A DNA stretch of 64,000 nucleotides from NCBI GenBank assembly GCA_028281765.1, contig JANQJF010000050.1, forward strand, positions 62,001 through 126,000, read 5' to 3'. Of this stretch, positions 54,169 through 62,838 are shown in pieces. The notes below the pieces were generated by a model. It was not told where the DNA came from and ran no database searches. It saw only the letters and a program-made list of their open reading frames with translations. The first letter of the stretch is position 1; every line of letters starts with the position of its first letter. The translations under genes were made by a program, and so were the position numbers. The DNA comes from Planctomycetota bacterium. Its GTDB lineage: Bacteria > Planctomycetota > UBA1135 > UBA2386.

Positions 54169-54911
54169 CAGCGACCCTCGACGATGAGGAAGCCGCGCGC
54201 CGTGAACGCCTGGCGCGCGACCGGCGAGCGGAGGAATCGCAGGAACCGTGCCGCGAGATCCGGCTCACGCGCGTCGCGCAGGAGCGCGACCGGGTACTCG
54301 ATCTTCGGGGCGTGCTCCCCGTCGACTTCGAACGCGACGCGTACCGCGTCGGAGACGCGCGCGTCCGTGCGATACACGATGCCGACGTCGGCGCCGCCGT
54401 GCTCGACGGTCGCGATCACTGCGCGGACGTCGAGCGCCGGGATCGAGCGGGGGCCGAGGGTGTCCCACGCGTCGATCGACTCGAGCCAGCGTTTGGCGTA
54501 GCGCCCGGCCGGGACGCTGTCGGGGTCGCCGAGCGCGATCTTGTCGAAACGCAGAAGCGCCTGTGGGCCTTCGAGCTCGGCGTGGTTCGCGGGGGCGATC
54601 ACCACGAGGCGATTCGACAGGAGTGGGGACGGCGGGGATGCGAGCAGACCCCCGGAGTCGAGGCGCGCGACTTCGACGCGCCCCGCCGACAGGAAGACGT
54701 CGGTATTGCCGCCGCGCTCGATCTGCACCGCGAGTCGTCCTGAGGATCCGAAGTTGCACACCGGGACGACACCGTGCTCCGCGCCGAAGTGGTCGGCGAT
54801 GTCCGTGACGACTTCTCGCAGGCTGGCTGCGGCGAACACGTGCAGTTCGCGTGCCGCGGGATCGCATGCCGCCAATGTGATCACCAGCGCCGTTCCGATC
54901 CATCGTTTCAC
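54168..54911 (-). CDS. modA: Molybdate-binding lipoprotein ModA
   Basis: 247 residues from GTG 54911, overlapping the stop of the upstream gene (GTGA). An ATG at 54935 is possible but lies inside the upstream gene. Lipoprotein signal VKRWIGTALVITLAAC (lipobox LAAC). ModA features: LHVFAAASLREVVTDIADHF, VCNFGSSGRLAVQIERGGNTDVFLSA, NRLVVIAPA, GVPAGRYAK-type segment DSVPAGRYAKRWLES, and GADVGIVYRTDA. Binds molybdate or tungstate and hands it to ModBC. Part of a four-gene minus-strand run with a KAPA-synthase-like gene first. Confidence 0.92.
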   Translation of the reverse strand: MKRWIGTALVITLAACDPAARELHVFAAASLREVVTDIADHFGAEHGVVPVCNFGSSGRLAVQIERGGNTDVFLSAGRVEVARLDSGGLLASPPSPLLSNRLVVIAPANHAELEGPQALLRFDKIALGDPDSVPAGRYAKRWLESIDAWDTLGPRSIPALDVRAVIATVEHGGADVGIVYRTDARVSDAVRVAFEVDGEHAPKIEYPVALLRDAREPDLAARFLRFLRSPVARQAFTARGFLIVEGR

Positions 54912-56062
54912 GGACCAGGCTCCAGCTGCTCGCATAGCGCGTCGAGGAGCGCGTCGATCACCGAGTCCGAGTGCGTCGAGAACAGGGCGAGCCGCATCGA
55001 CCCGTTCGCGCCGAGACCCGCGTAGGAGCTCGCGTACGGCACGTAGATACCCGCTTTGCGCAGCGCGTCGTGTAGGCCCAGGTTGCGCTCGCGGCTGCCG
55101 AGGTCGAAGCCGACGATCGGCGTCGGGTCTTCGTGCGTCGGGACCCCGAGCGAGTCGAGCGTGGCGCGCACGCGGCTCGCGTGTTTGCGCAACGTCGCTC
55201 GCCAGTCCGGATTCGCGGCGGCGAGGTCGAGCGCGGTGGCGCTGGCCGCCGCGACCGGCACCGGCGGTGGGGTCGCGCCGTCGAACCAGTGGGACGCGTC
55301 GCGACAGCGCGCGATGAATTCGACGCAACCGGTCAGGATGCCGCCGAAGCCGCCGAGGGCCTTGCTCAGCGTGCCGGTGACGAACAGCTGGACACGCGCG
55401 TCGTCGTCGACGAGGTTCGCGCGCGACCAGAGACCGTGGTGTTCGACCGTGCCGCGTCCGTTGTCGCCGAGCACGCCGAAGCCGTGCGCGTCGTCGACGA
55501 TCAGCGTGCTCGGGCCCTCGCGCGATTCGAGAACGTTCCAGTAGTCGGAGACCGGACCGATGACGCCGCTCGACGCGTGCACGCCGTCGGCCAGCACCAG
55601 CGCATGAGATGCGACGGGGACGTGCTGATCCAGAGTTGCGGCCAGGTCGTCCGGCGGGAACGGCACGACCGGCCGTCCCGATCCGGACGCCGCGTCGTGC
55701 GAACAGTAGTGACCGTCCGTAGCGACGAGGACGACCGTGTCCTCGCGGACGGCCAGCCTCGCGAGAATCCCGGCCCCGACGTAGCCGGAGCCGAAGTGGT
55801 AACCCGCAGCGTGGCCGAAGAAGCGTGCGGCCGCGCGCTCGGACTCTTCGAGCCATGGGCTCACGAGTCGGGTCCGCGAGGTCGCGGTGTGGACGCCGTG
55901 CGCTCGGGTCGCGTTCACGGCGGCTTCGATCACCTGCGGATGGCTCTGCAGGCCGAGATAGCCGGTGCCGCCGAAGTAGTCGAATTCGACGCCATCGATG
56001 ACCGCGCGGGCTCCGGGCGCGCTCTCCAGGCGCGGGGCGGCGTCGGCGTGATCGTCGGTCAT
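54908..56062 (-). CDS. KAPA synthase-like (BioF family) PLP enzyme
   Basis: 384 residues from ATG 56062. Fold-type I alpha-oxoamine synthase: FDYFGGTGYLGLQSHPQVIEAAV (the N-terminal glycine-rich entry), HTATSRTRLVSPWLEESER, HYFGSGY-like region YHFGSGYVGAGILA, the PLP aspartate/histidine in LIVDDAHGFGVLG, and the Schiff-base lysine in VTGTLSKALGGFGG. The family includes BioF (biotin), Kbl and ALA synthase; which one this is cannot be told, and no biotin genes are nearby. Coupled to modA by a four-base overlap, an unusual partner. Confidence 0.86.
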   Translation of the reverse strand: MTDDHADAAPRLESAPGARAVIDGVEFDYFGGTGYLGLQSHPQVIEAAVNATRAHGVHTATSRTRLVSPWLEESERAAARFFGHAAGYHFGSGYVGAGILARLAVREDTVVLVATDGHYCSHDAASGSGRPVVPFPPDDLAATLDQHVPVASHALVLADGVHASSGVIGPVSDYWNVLESREGPSTLIVDDAHGFGVLGDNGRGTVEHHGLWSRANLVDDDARVQLFVTGTLSKALGGFGGILTGCVEFIARCRDASHWFDGATPPPVPVAAASATALDLAAANPDWRATLRKHASRVRATLDSLGVPTHEDPTPIVGFDLGSRERNLGLHDALRKAGIYVPYASSYAGLGANGSMRLALFSTHSDSVIDALLDALCEQLEPGP

Positions 56063-56186
56063 CGATGCGACTGTAGCATGGGCTCCTCGTTCGGCCGACC
56101 GTGTCCCATTTCCGTCGGCCGCACGTAATGGTTGCGTTCCGGTCATTGCGAAGGCCACGACACTTTGTGGGTCCTTCACACTCTGC

Positions 56187-56192
56187 TAAGCT
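56187..56192 (+). promoter_or_regulatory. Possible -10 element (TAAGCT)
   Basis: TAAGCT in TGCTAAGCTCCTGG, 106 bases before the ATG at 56298. The rest of 56063-56297 shows no other feature. Confidence 0.3.
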
Positions 56193-56297
56193 CCTGGTGC
56201 TCGTAGTCTCGCTCTCTTCGGCTTCGCCGCCGGATCCGACTCGGGCATTTCACATTCCTCATGTTCGCGGCGTATTCCAGCGTCGCTCGACTCCCCA

Positions 56298-58145
56298 ATG
56301 AAGCACGCGTTTCTCACGCTCGCGGCTGCCGCTGCAGTCGCAGTTCCTTCTACGCTGTCCGCCCAGTGCACCGGATTCGATCCGCAGTTCGGCACGAACC
56401 TCGCGATGGGTCTGGACCAGACGTCGCTCGATTCGACCGGAGCGGCACTCGTCCTGCCATTCCCGTTCTTGTCGCCCGGTGGCGCGACGTGGACGAACGT
56501 CGACATGGATTCGCACGGCCGCGTGTTCGCGAGCGCTGCCGACACTTCGGACTGGGATCCGACCGTTGCGGACTTCCTCACCCTCGATGCGATCAACATC
56601 GGCTGGACCGACATGTCGGTCGGCTCGATCTGGGGCGCGCTCGACCCGAACCACAACTGCTACTACTTCGCGGACGCCACGAAGGCGGTCTTCACGTGGT
56701 TCCAGATGCAGCCCTATCAGGGCGGTGTCTCGTTCGACCTGCAGCTGATCCTGCGCCCGGACAACTCGTTCTCGATGATCTACGGCGGGTCCTTCCCGTC
56801 GATCCCGCCGTTCACCGCGGGTAACCCGGACGCGATCATCGGCACGTCGGACGGCATCTCGCCGGATCCGGGCGTCGTCGACTTCAGCGCTGCGTCGCAG
56901 AGCTCGACCAACGGCACGCTCTACGAAACCTACGGTCCGGCTTTCGGTGGTCTCGTCGACCTGACCGGCAAGCAGCTCGACTGGTTCCCAACCGGTGGCC
57001 CGGGTGCCGGGTACGTCACGATCGTCAGTGACTGCCCGTTCGCCGGAGTCACCGAGTCTCCGCAGAACTGTGACGGTGGCACCCCCGAAGGCCCGAGTGG
57101 TGGCTTCGACTTCTTCCCCGACGGCTCGGGCGGTTGGATCGCGGTTCCTGGCGTCGGCGCGTACGACAGCGTCAACCTCGGCACCTCGATGGGCCTCGGC
57201 GACGAGACCATCGCGACCCAGTCTCTGGGCTTCTCGTGGACCTGGCCGGGTGGCACGGCTTCGACCGACTGCGATGTGCAGTCGAACGGCCTGATCTTCC
57301 CGGGTGCTTCGGGCGTCGTTCCGGGCGCGAGCCTCTACACGGTCAACCCGGCCAACTGGTTGGGCTTCGCGGCTCCGGCGATTGGTCTGTGGTGTGACGT
57401 CAACCCGTCGCTCCTCGCGGGCGACGCGCTCTTTTACACCGATGGCGCGAACCGCGCGAACATCACGTGGACGACGTGCCCGCAGTTCGGTGAGACCAAC
57501 GAGTTGACCTGGCAGATCCAGATCAACTCGGATGGCTCCTGGTCGGTCTACTACCTGTCGATCAGCGAGTACAACCCTGCCTCGGCGTTCCCGGGCATGC
57601 TCATCGGCACGTCCGGTGGCGCCGGCGCGCTCGACCCGGGCGAGATGGACCTCAACGGCATCTCGCCGCCGGCGAGCGCCGGTGACCCGACGCTCTACGA
57701 GCACTTCGACCAGGCCATCCCGGAGAACCAGGACCTGCAGGCCGCGGCGAACCCGATCATCATGGACGCCAACGCCAGCAACAACCCGGTCATCGGCGCC
57801 GCGTCGTTCGACACGGACGTCGCGGGCATCCCGGCGACTGCCGCCAGCGCCGCGGTTCTCATGGGTCTCCCGCAGCCGGTCCCGCTGCCGCTGAACCTCG
57901 TCCCGCTGTGGCCGAACGTGAACTGCACGCTCTACACCGACGGCACGATCTTCAGCTCGCCGATCCCGGGCTGGACCCCGGGCCAGACCACGGGTGCGTT
58001 CAGCATCTCGATGGCCGGAGCTTCGATCGCCCTGTCCGGCTTCCAGTTCACGATCCAGTACGCCGCGATCGACGTCTCGCTGCCGTGGGCGACCGAACTG
58101 CCGGTCATCCTCAGCAGCGGTCTCGAGTGCACCGTCGGCCTGTGA
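56298..58145 (+). CDS. Secreted protein with duplicated N-terminal domain and C-terminal module
   Basis: 615 residues. Signal peptide at the start (HAFLTLAAAAAVAVPSTLSAQ). Two copies of a domain of about 230 residues: the first with VDMDSHGRVFASAADT, CYYFADATKAVFTWF, YGGSFPSIP and VVDFSAAS; the second with CDVQSNGLIFPGAS, LFYTDGANRANITWTTC, YYLSISEY and EMDLNGISPP. This resembles nidogen-like or PA14-type beta domains. The remaining 130 residues (SAAVLMGLPQPVPLPLNLVPLW ... QYAAIDVSLPWATELPVILSSG) are the shared C-terminal module. Function unknown. A strong terminator follows. Confidence 0.86.
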   Translation: MKHAFLTLAAAAAVAVPSTLSAQCTGFDPQFGTNLAMGLDQTSLDSTGAALVLPFPFLSPGGATWTNVDMDSHGRVFASAADTSDWDPTVADFLTLDAINIGWTDMSVGSIWGALDPNHNCYYFADATKAVFTWFQMQPYQGGVSFDLQLILRPDNSFSMIYGGSFPSIPPFTAGNPDAIIGTSDGISPDPGVVDFSAASQSSTNGTLYETYGPAFGGLVDLTGKQLDWFPTGGPGAGYVTIVSDCPFAGVTESPQNCDGGTPEGPSGGFDFFPDGSGGWIAVPGVGAYDSVNLGTSMGLGDETIATQSLGFSWTWPGGTASTDCDVQSNGLIFPGASGVVPGASLYTVNPANWLGFAAPAIGLWCDVNPSLLAGDALFYTDGANRANITWTTCPQFGETNELTWQIQINSDGSWSVYYLSISEYNPASAFPGMLIGTSGGAGALDPGEMDLNGISPPASAGDPTLYEHFDQAIPENQDLQAAANPIIMDANASNNPVIGAASFDTDVAGIPATAASAAVLMGLPQPVPLPLNLVPLWPNVNCTLYTDGTIFSSPIPGWTPGQTTGAFSISMAGASIALSGFQFTIQYAAIDVSLPWATELPVILSSGLECTVGL

Positions 58146-58180
58146 TCGTCACGGACTGACGGGTGCCACTGGTACCGAAG

Positions 58181-58220
58181 CGGGCGTCCGACGCGTTGCG
58201 TCGGGCGCCCGTTTTCGTTG
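58181..58220 (+). terminator. Rho-independent terminator
   Basis: Stem CGGGCG-t-CCGACGC / GCGTCGG-g-CGCCCG with loop GTT (fourteen pairs including one G-U), followed by TTTTCGTT. It lies 36 bases after the stop of the secreted protein and is the best classical terminator in the window. Confidence 0.88.
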
Positions 58221-58368
58221 GCACCACGGACACCATGGAATTCACCACGGTGACCACGGCCATGTGCTCCCGACGCCATCGGGCCGTCACAGGATGATGC
58301 GCTCTGTCGGCGAGCAGAGCCAGCCTGTTGGACTTGCCGAACCGTGCTTGGATCCGGACACTCGGTCC

Positions 58369-60294
58369 ATGATTCACGCTCCCCACCGGCGGCTCGGCGC
58401 CGGAGCGATCACCGCACTCGTGCTCGCGTCCGCCGCCACGGCGCAGATCGAGCGCCCGATCCCGTATCCGATCCCGCGCGACAACGCCTGGGCCGGCGCC
58501 GTCGATGGCGGCACGCGCACCGATGCCGGCGCTCCGGGAGCCGACTACTGGACCAACTACGCGAAGTATTCGATCGACGCGTCGCTCGACCCGAAGACCG
58601 CCAAGGTCTCGGGCAAGATCGAGATGACCTACGAGAACCGGTCGCCCAAGTCGATCCGTTCGCTCTCGATCCACCTGCGCCAGAATGCGCACAAGGCCGG
58701 CAACCTGCGCAACCGCTACCTGGAGATCACCGGCGGCGTCGAGGTCCGGGACCTGCGCGTCGACGGCGAGAGCGTCGAGGTCGGTGGTCGTCGCCGTCGC
58801 GACGAAGCGAGCGCGCGCATTACCGGCACGGTCATGACGCTGTCGCTGCCCGAGCGGCTGCGCTCCGGCGACTCGGTCACGATGTCGATGAATTGGTCCT
58901 ATCAGGTCCCCAAGCGTGGCGCGCCGCGCAACGGACACGAAGACTTCCACACGTACTATCTCGCCTACTGGTATCCGCAGTTCGCCGTGTTCGAGGACGT
59001 CGGTGGTTGGGTCGCGGAGCAGTACCGCACGAACGCCGAGTTCTACATGGGCTACGCGGACTACGACATCCGCTTCACGGCGCCCAAGGGCTTCCTCGTG
59101 CGCGCCACGGGCGCGCTGCAGAACGCCGAGGACACGCTGACGAAGGCGTCCCGCAAGCGGCTGGAGAAGGCGCGCGGCGGACGGGACATCGTGCACGTCC
59201 TCACCGAGGAAGACCTCGAGAAGAAGCGTGTCACCCGCATGGACAAGGGCAAGACCCTGACCTGGCACTACACCGCCAGCAACGTGCGCGATTGCGCAGT
59301 CAGCGTGTCGGACCGGTATCTCTGGGATGCCTCGCACGCGGTCATCGACGATCGCGACGGCCCCGGCAAGGACGGCAAGTCCATGATCCACGCGGTCTAC
59401 CACGCCGACGACAAGAAGCGCTTCGACCGGGCCGCCGAATACGCTCGGCACACGATCGAACACATGTCGCGGCTGATCTACCCGTATCCGTGGGACCACA
59501 TGACGGTATGTGGGGGCGTGATCGGCGGCGGCATGGAGTTCCCGATGATGACGATCTGCGGCAATGGCGGCCTCGGCCTCGTGACGCACGAGCTCGTCCA
59601 CATGTGGTTCCCGATGATCGTCGGCACGAACGAGAAGGCTCGCGCCTGGCAGGACGAAGGCTTCACGAGCTTCTTCACGACGGTCACGACCGCGGCGTTC
59701 CGACAGAAAGAGGAGAACCGCCGCATGGACGTTCAGAGCTACCTGCGCACCGCTGCGCGCGGCGAGCCGGCACCGCTGATGCGCCACGGTGACCAATACC
59801 CCGACCGCGGCAGCTATGGCGCGGCGTCCTACAACAAGAGCAAAGCCGTCCTGCATCAGCTGCGCGACCTCGTCGGCGAGGAGACGTTCTACTCGACGTT
59901 CCGGCAGTACGCGGCCGACTGGGCGTTCAAGCATCCGCACGCCCAGGACTTCTTCAATGCGTTCTGCACGGGCGCGAGCCAGGACCTGAGCTGGTATTTC
60001 CGCACGTGGTACTACGAAACGTGGACGCTCGATCAGGCGATCGACTCGGTTGTCGCAGTGGACGGGGGCACGGACGTGACGGTCGTCGACAAGAAGTACG
60101 CGACGTATCCGACGACCGTGGCCGTGACCTACGCGGACGGCCGCACCGAGTCGAAGGCGATCGAGGCCAGCCATTGGCTGTCCGGCAAGAAGTCGAAGAC
60201 GCTGCGATTCGACGCGGACGTCCAGCGCGTGGAGCTGAACCCGGGCAAGGTGACGCTGGATCTGTCGCGGCGGAACAACGTCTGGAAGAAGTAG
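58369..60294 (+). CDS. Exported M1-family metallopeptidase (aminopeptidase N-like)
   Basis: 641 residues. ATG 58369 opens a signal peptide (HRRLGAGAITALVLASAATAQ). Residues about 55-235 form the N-terminal beta saddle domain. The catalytic domain has the zinc motif THELVHMWFPMIVGTNEKARAWQDEGF (HExxH with the third ligand E in WQDEG, 19 residues further), and the expected tyrosine comes later in SYGAASYNKSKAVLHQL. The exopeptidase motif GAMEN is here GGGMEFPMM (GGMEF), so its specificity may differ from classical aminopeptidase N. Active-site geometry indicates a functional zinc peptidase in the periplasm or outside. The C-terminal ~110 residues are a beta domain (DQAIDSVVAVDGGTDVTVVDKK). Convergent with the NERD-kinase gene. 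Confidence 0.92.
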   Translation: MIHAPHRRLGAGAITALVLASAATAQIERPIPYPIPRDNAWAGAVDGGTRTDAGAPGADYWTNYAKYSIDASLDPKTAKVSGKIEMTYENRSPKSIRSLSIHLRQNAHKAGNLRNRYLEITGGVEVRDLRVDGESVEVGGRRRRDEASARITGTVMTLSLPERLRSGDSVTMSMNWSYQVPKRGAPRNGHEDFHTYYLAYWYPQFAVFEDVGGWVAEQYRTNAEFYMGYADYDIRFTAPKGFLVRATGALQNAEDTLTKASRKRLEKARGGRDIVHVLTEEDLEKKRVTRMDKGKTLTWHYTASNVRDCAVSVSDRYLWDASHAVIDDRDGPGKDGKSMIHAVYHADDKKRFDRAAEYARHTIEHMSRLIYPYPWDHMTVCGGVIGGGMEFPMMTICGNGGLGLVTHELVHMWFPMIVGTNEKARAWQDEGFTSFFTTVTTAAFRQKEENRRMDVQSYLRTAARGEPAPLMRHGDQYPDRGSYGAASYNKSKAVLHQLRDLVGEETFYSTFRQYAADWAFKHPHAQDFFNAFCTGASQDLSWYFRTWYYETWTLDQAIDSVVAVDGGTDVTVVDKKYATYPTTVAVTYADGRTESKAIEASHWLSGKKSKTLRFDADVQRVELNPGKVTLDLSRRNNVWKK

Positions 60295-60302
60295 GCGGGG
60301 CG

Positions 60303-61727
60303 CTACTCGTCCCGGAGGATCGAGAGATCTTCGAACACCTCTTCCATACTCTGGTAGCGCGCGTTCGGATCCTGCCGTGTCATGCGGCGGATCACCGACG
60401 CGGCGTCCTCCGGCGACTGCATGAAGTCCTCGCTGTCCGGTGAGCTGAGTTCGTGCATCAGGAGATCGTGATTCAGCGGCGTGCCCTCGCCGTGGTCGAT
60501 CACTTCTTGGATGTCGCCGTACGGCGTCTCTCCGGTGATCAGCTGGTAGAACACGATGCCGAGTGAGTAGATGTCGGAGACGGGCGTGGCGGAGCCGGGT
60601 TCGTTCCACGCTTCGGGGGCGACGTAGCGTCGATCGAATCGCTCGCGGAGCTTGCGCTCGTCCCCGGGCTCCATGTGCGGCGAGCCCTGGATCAACGCGA
60701 GATCGAAGTTCACGAGTTTGACGACGCCGTCGGGCGCGATGACGACGTTCATCGGCCGCAGGTCGCGGTGGATCACGCCCTTCGAATGCGCGTGGCGCAT
60801 GCCGCGGGCCATCTTCGCGATGATGTCGGCCTTCTCGCCCCAGGTGAGGTCGCGGTCCTCGTCCTTCGCGAGCAGGACTTCGAGCGGGCGCCCCCGTTCG
60901 ATGTACTCCGTCGGCAGCACGAACTTGTCGTGTCCCCACGCGAACATGTCCGAGATGTCGATCAGGTTCGGGTGCGCGCCCAGCAGGCGCATCACGTTTT
61001 GGTCGTGGAAGATCGCGCTGATCTGCCGCTCCTTGTCCGCGTCCGGTGAGTAGGCGTCGAAGTGGAAGACCTTGAGAATCGTCTTGGGTCGCGTCTGGAT
61101 GTGCCGATGCGTCGCGAGGAACACCGTTCGCGTGTCGGTTTGGTTGATGCGCTCGATGACGTCGTAGAGACCGATCTCGCGCAGCTTCTTGCCCGGCTGC
61201 GCACCGCCGAGCAGCGCGGCGCTGATCGGCTCGTGCAGATTGCCGATCGGCTCGGGCACGATCGGAAGCCGGTTGCGATCGGTGAAGTGGTCGAGCGCGT
61301 CGCGCAACTGGATGACGCGACCGGCCTGGTCGTCGCGAAGGTGGATGCTCGCGTTGTCGTCGGTGAGCAGGATCGTCGTGTCCACCCAAACCTTGTTCAG
61401 GGTCTTGCGGTGCTGCTTGAGCTTGCCGGCGAGGATCTTGGACTTCTTGTTCGCGAGAGGGATCGGGCTCGGCTGGACGTAGCCGTTCTCGAACCGCCAC
61501 TGCACTCGATCGCCCTTGATGCGGCCCCGATAGCCCTTGACCTCCACGTGCCACACCGCGAACTCGCCGACCACGGCGATGTCGTACTCGTACGGCAGGC
61601 CGCGCCCCGTTGTGAGCTCGAAGTTGTGGAAGATCATGTAGCGGCTGGGCAGAAGGTCGGCGAGGCGGCGTATTGCCTTCATCTCGCTGTCATTCTCCGG
61701 CGCGCCGATCCGGTGGATCTTGGCCAT
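60303..61727 (-). CDS. NERD-domain Ser/Thr kinase-like protein
   Basis: 474 residues. N-terminal NERD nuclease-related domain: YEYDIAVVGEFAVWHVEVKGYRGRIKGD contains the D...E-K triad of this fold (ExK). Then a linker with PRKTILKVFHF-like strand (TILKVFHF, candidate lysine), and a kinase domain with catalytic loop IHRDLRPMNVVI and FDLAL replacing the DFG motif (KLVNFDLAL), activation segment DRRYVAPEA and DIYSLGIVFYQLITGETP. No glycine-rich loop is recognisable. The NFD and RPMN changes question full kinase activity. NERD-kinase architecture is shared with PglW of phage-defence systems, but none of the partner genes are here. Divergent from a small gene at 61809. Confidence 0.84.
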   Translation of the reverse strand: MAKIHRIGAPENDSEMKAIRRLADLLPSRYMIFHNFELTTGRGLPYEYDIAVVGEFAVWHVEVKGYRGRIKGDRVQWRFENGYVQPSPIPLANKKSKILAGKLKQHRKTLNKVWVDTTILLTDDNASIHLRDDQAGRVIQLRDALDHFTDRNRLPIVPEPIGNLHEPISAALLGGAQPGKKLREIGLYDVIERINQTDTRTVFLATHRHIQTRPKTILKVFHFDAYSPDADKERQISAIFHDQNVMRLLGAHPNLIDISDMFAWGHDKFVLPTEYIERGRPLEVLLAKDEDRDLTWGEKADIIAKMARGMRHAHSKGVIHRDLRPMNVVIAPDGVVKLVNFDLALIQGSPHMEPGDERKLRERFDRRYVAPEAWNEPGSATPVSDIYSLGIVFYQLITGETPYGDIQEVIDHGEGTPLNHDLLMHELSSPDSEDFMQSPEDAASVIRRMTRQDPNARYQSMEEVFEDLSILRDE

Positions 61728-61808
61728 GGCAACGCGATCATAGCGGCCCCATCGCCGAAAGATCGTGGGGAATGAAACGCCACGGGGTGTCTCGCACTGA
61801 CGCGTTCG

Positions 61809-62117
61809 ATGGAAACGCCCGCAAAACGACGGACGGGGCGGCCGGTGCGACGGCTCGGGTTGCTCTTCGCACTTGCGCTGATGATGGGCACGCAGTCCTG
61901 CGCGCTCTACCGGTCCTGTGACCGGCAATGGTCGTTCGCCGTGTCGAGGCACTGCTACAGCAGCGGGGTGAACCTCAACTTCGGGCGCGGCTGCGGCTGC
62001 CGCGGGGACGGCGCCGCGATCCTGATCGGCGCCATGGCGTTCGTCCTGCTGGCGCCGGTGGTCGTCGACGTCGTTCTACTGCCCGTGACGGGCGTGCGGG
62101 ATCTCGCGAACAACTGA
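61809..62117 (+). CDS. Small cysteine-rich membrane or lipoprotein
   Basis: 102 residues. A signal-like helix with possible lipobox (LGLLFALALMMGTQSC), a short cysteine-rich middle (YRSCDRQWSF, RHCYSSGVNL, GRGCGCRGDG) and a C-terminal membrane helix (AILIGAMAFVLLAPVVVDVVLLP). No family recognised. A cyclic-nucleotide-binding gene follows 45 bases later. Confidence 0.6.
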   Translation: METPAKRRTGRPVRRLGLLFALALMMGTQSCALYRSCDRQWSFAVSRHCYSSGVNLNFGRGCGCRGDGAAILIGAMAFVLLAPVVVDVVLLPVTGVRDLANN

Positions 62118-62146
62118 CGAGCCCGGGAAACTCGGCGCCGCCGCGA

Positions 62147-62152
62147 TACACT
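62147..62152 (+). promoter_or_regulatory. Probable -10 element (TACACT) ten bases before a start codon
   Basis: Within CGATACACTCGGGCG (62144-62158), an exact copy of the sequence at 34797-34811. ATG of the next gene is at 62163, implying a very short or absent leader. Confidence 0.45.
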
Positions 62153-62162
62153 CGGGCGATCG

Positions 62163-62678
62163 ATGGCAGACACCCCGAAACCGCAGGACGCGTCGCGGCC
62201 CGAAGTCACGGACGAGGACGTGGCGGCCCTTCGCCAGCTCTCGGTGTTCGGCGCGCTGAACGAGGAGGCCATCCGGTTCCTTGCGTCTCGATGCGAGGAC
62301 GTCACGGTGCCTGCCGGGAGAGCCTTCTGTGAGCAGGGCTCGAGCGGGCACTGCCTGTTCGTGCTGCGGTCTGGCCGGGTCGCCGTCCAGCGTTCGATCG
62401 AAGGGGAACGCGTGCGCCTCGCGGAGCTCGAGCCAGGCGCGTGTTTCGGGGAAGTCGCGATGCTGTCGATCAGTCCACGCACCGCGAGCGTCGAGGCGCT
62501 CGAAGACTGTACGGCAATGCGGTTGTCGCGGCGCGCGATCTTCGATCTGTCGGGTCGCGACCTCGAGCAGTTCGCGCTGTTCCAGATGAACCTCGCCCGC
62601 GAGGTCGGTCGTCGCCTCGCGGTCGCGGACGAGGCGCTCGGCAAGTTCCTCGGCAGTCGCGCCGACGGCCGAAGGTAA
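62163..62678 (+). CDS. Cyclic-nucleotide-binding domain protein
   Basis: 171 residues, mostly one cNMP-binding beta-barrel: LSVFGALNEEAIRFLASRCEDVTVPAG, FCEQGSSGHCLFVLRSGRVAVQRS, GACFGEVAMLSISPRTASVEALEDCTAMRLSRRAIFDL. The phosphate-binding cassette region FGEVAMLSISPRTASV matches the family pattern (FGE ... PRxA). No helix-turn-helix of the CRP type follows; about 40 C-terminal helical residues remain (ALFQMNLAREVGRRLAVADEAL). A regulatory or sensor module whose partner is not visible. Confidence 0.88.
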   Translation: MADTPKPQDASRPEVTDEDVAALRQLSVFGALNEEAIRFLASRCEDVTVPAGRAFCEQGSSGHCLFVLRSGRVAVQRSIEGERVRLAELEPGACFGEVAMLSISPRTASVEALEDCTAMRLSRRAIFDLSGRDLEQFALFQMNLAREVGRRLAVADEALGKFLGSRADGRR

Positions 62679-62838
62679 GGAGTTCGAAAGCTCTTTCTGT
62701 CGACCGATTCGCGGACGCGGAGCGGGGCGGGAATCCGCGCCGAGTATGGTATGTTGCTCGCCACGACATCGACCACTCATCACCTCGGCGCCGGGCGGTC
62801 GACCCCTCGCCACGTCGCCTCGTCCAGGAGCCTCGTAC

